From Mycobacterium sp. (GTDB lineage Bacteria; Actinomycetota; Actinomycetes; Mycobacteriales; Mycobacteriaceae), in the NCBI GenBank assembly GCA_003987775.1, contig RXJD01000037.1, positions 62,001 through 126,000 on the forward strand: a stretch of DNA of 64,000 nucleotides, in the 5' to 3' direction. The translations under genes were made by a program, and so were the position numbers. Under the pieces are notes generated by a model that searched no databases, had not been told where the DNA came from, and saw only the letters and a program-made list of their open reading frames with translations. This document shows, piece by piece, positions 63,601 to 64,000 of the stretch (positions are counted from its first letter, which is position 1; each line of letters starts with the position of its first letter).

Positions 63601-64000
63601 CTGCCCGTCACCGATCGCAGGGCTGCCACGACCTGATCGGGAGTCGGCGGGCAGCCGGGGATCTCGACGTCCACCGGAATCACTTCACCGACCGCACCGA
63701 CCACCCCATAGGCGTCCGCGAACACGCCCCGGTTGAGCGCGCAATCCCCGCACGCGATCACCACCCGCGGCAGGGGCGTGGCGGCCAGGGTATTGCGCAG
63801 CGGCTGTGCCATGTTGCGGGTCACCACGCCGGTGACCAGCAGCGCGTCCGCATGCCGGGGCGATGCCACCAGCCGGGCACCGAACCGCTCGGCGTCATAT
63901 ACCGGCCCGAACGCCCCCGAGATCTCCACCTCGCAGCCGTTGCAGGAGCCGGCGTCGACGTGGCGCACCTGCACCGACCCGGCGACCCCGGTCGGTGGTA
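63597..64000 (-). CDS. NuoB/HycG-like Fe-S subunit, N-terminus outside window (Rv0082 homologue)
   Basis: The visible 133 codons encode a NuoB-fold small subunit carrying a 4Fe-4S cluster. Cys ligands are in 'DAGSCNGCEVEISG', 'VIACGDCALNRG' and 'VEIPGCPPTPDQV', matching the N2 cluster of complex I. The frame is open to the right edge and the usual 30-residue N-terminal stretch is missing, so the true start lies beyond base 64000. It is the first visible gene of a six-gene minus-strand operon with GTGA or similar overlaps throughout. Confidence 0.9.
   Translation of the reverse strand, partial: PPTGVAGSVQVRHVDAGSCNGCEVEISGAFGPVYDAERFGARLVASPRHADALLVTGVVTRNMAQPLRNTLAATPLPRVVIACGDCALNRGVFADAYGVVGAVGEVIPVDVEIPGCPPTPDQVVAALRSVTGR

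Overview
The window is GC-rich actinobacterial DNA and reads as a pigmented, probably fast-growing Mycobacterium (Mycolicibacterium type). The evidence is gene content and order. From memory, the backbone follows the M. tuberculosis order gatA-gatC-Rv3013-ligA-Rv3015c-lpqA-mnmA-iscS-Rv3026c-Rv3027c-etfA-etfB-Rv3030-Rv3031-Rv3032, then Rv3034c to Rv3041c. It carries mycobacterial families (MmpS/MmpL, MPT64, DUF4333 lipoprotein, methylglucose lipopolysaccharide genes). Many genes are joined by 4-base ATGA/GTGA overlaps. All comparisons to other genomes are from memory; no search was run.

Layout. 1-2.1 kb: end of the gat locus and an ACT-domain protein. 2.2-8.2 kb: an insert with a GAF-GGDEF-EAL cyclic-di-GMP enzyme and an mmpS-mmpL efflux pair with its TetR regulator; the same 19-bp operator lies before mmpS and before tetR. 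8.2-12.3 kb: ligA, an ArsR-SRPBCC pair with twin palindromes, and a MetE-like protein. 12.3-15.3 kb: lpqA, mnmA, iscS. 15.4-19.6 kb: an Fe-S photolyase, SRPBCC and DUF427 proteins, and two acyltransferases. 19.6-25.4 kb: the electron transfer flavoprotein and the methylglucose lipopolysaccharide genes (methyltransferase, GH57, GT4).

25.4-49.4 kb lies between the Rv3032 and Rv3034c homologues and is a large accessory block that I read as a light and oxidative stress island. It holds a ten-gene plus-strand run: crtE-I-B-Yc-Yd, a methyltransferase, crtU, a Rieske protein and two small genes. A minus-strand run follows (SOUL haem protein, type 2 IPP isomerase, glycosyltransferase). Further along are a STAS protein, two MMPL transporters, two paralogous MarR regulators, a TspO/CrtK protein and a class I photolyase. 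crtE has a consensus SigF promoter placed so that the transcript would be leaderless. Four related AT-rich motifs sit before crtE, the SOUL run and both MMPL genes, suggesting one MarR-controlled regulon. The expected product is a beta-carotene derived aromatic carotenoid (isorenieratene type), perhaps further methylated, oxidised or glycosylated.

49.4-57 kb returns to backbone (acetyltransferase, beta-propeller lipoprotein, MPT64-like protein, two methyltransferases, enoyl-CoA hydratase, Nudix, ABC ATPase). 57-64 kb is a minus-strand operon resembling M. tuberculosis Rv0082-Rv0087 ('hyc'). Its large subunit lacks the nickel-ligating cysteines, so it looks like a complex I-like membrane module and not a hydrogenase. 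A 64-bp hairpin begins at the base next to its last stop codon. I saw no tRNA, rRNA, CRISPR array, insertion sequence or prophage.
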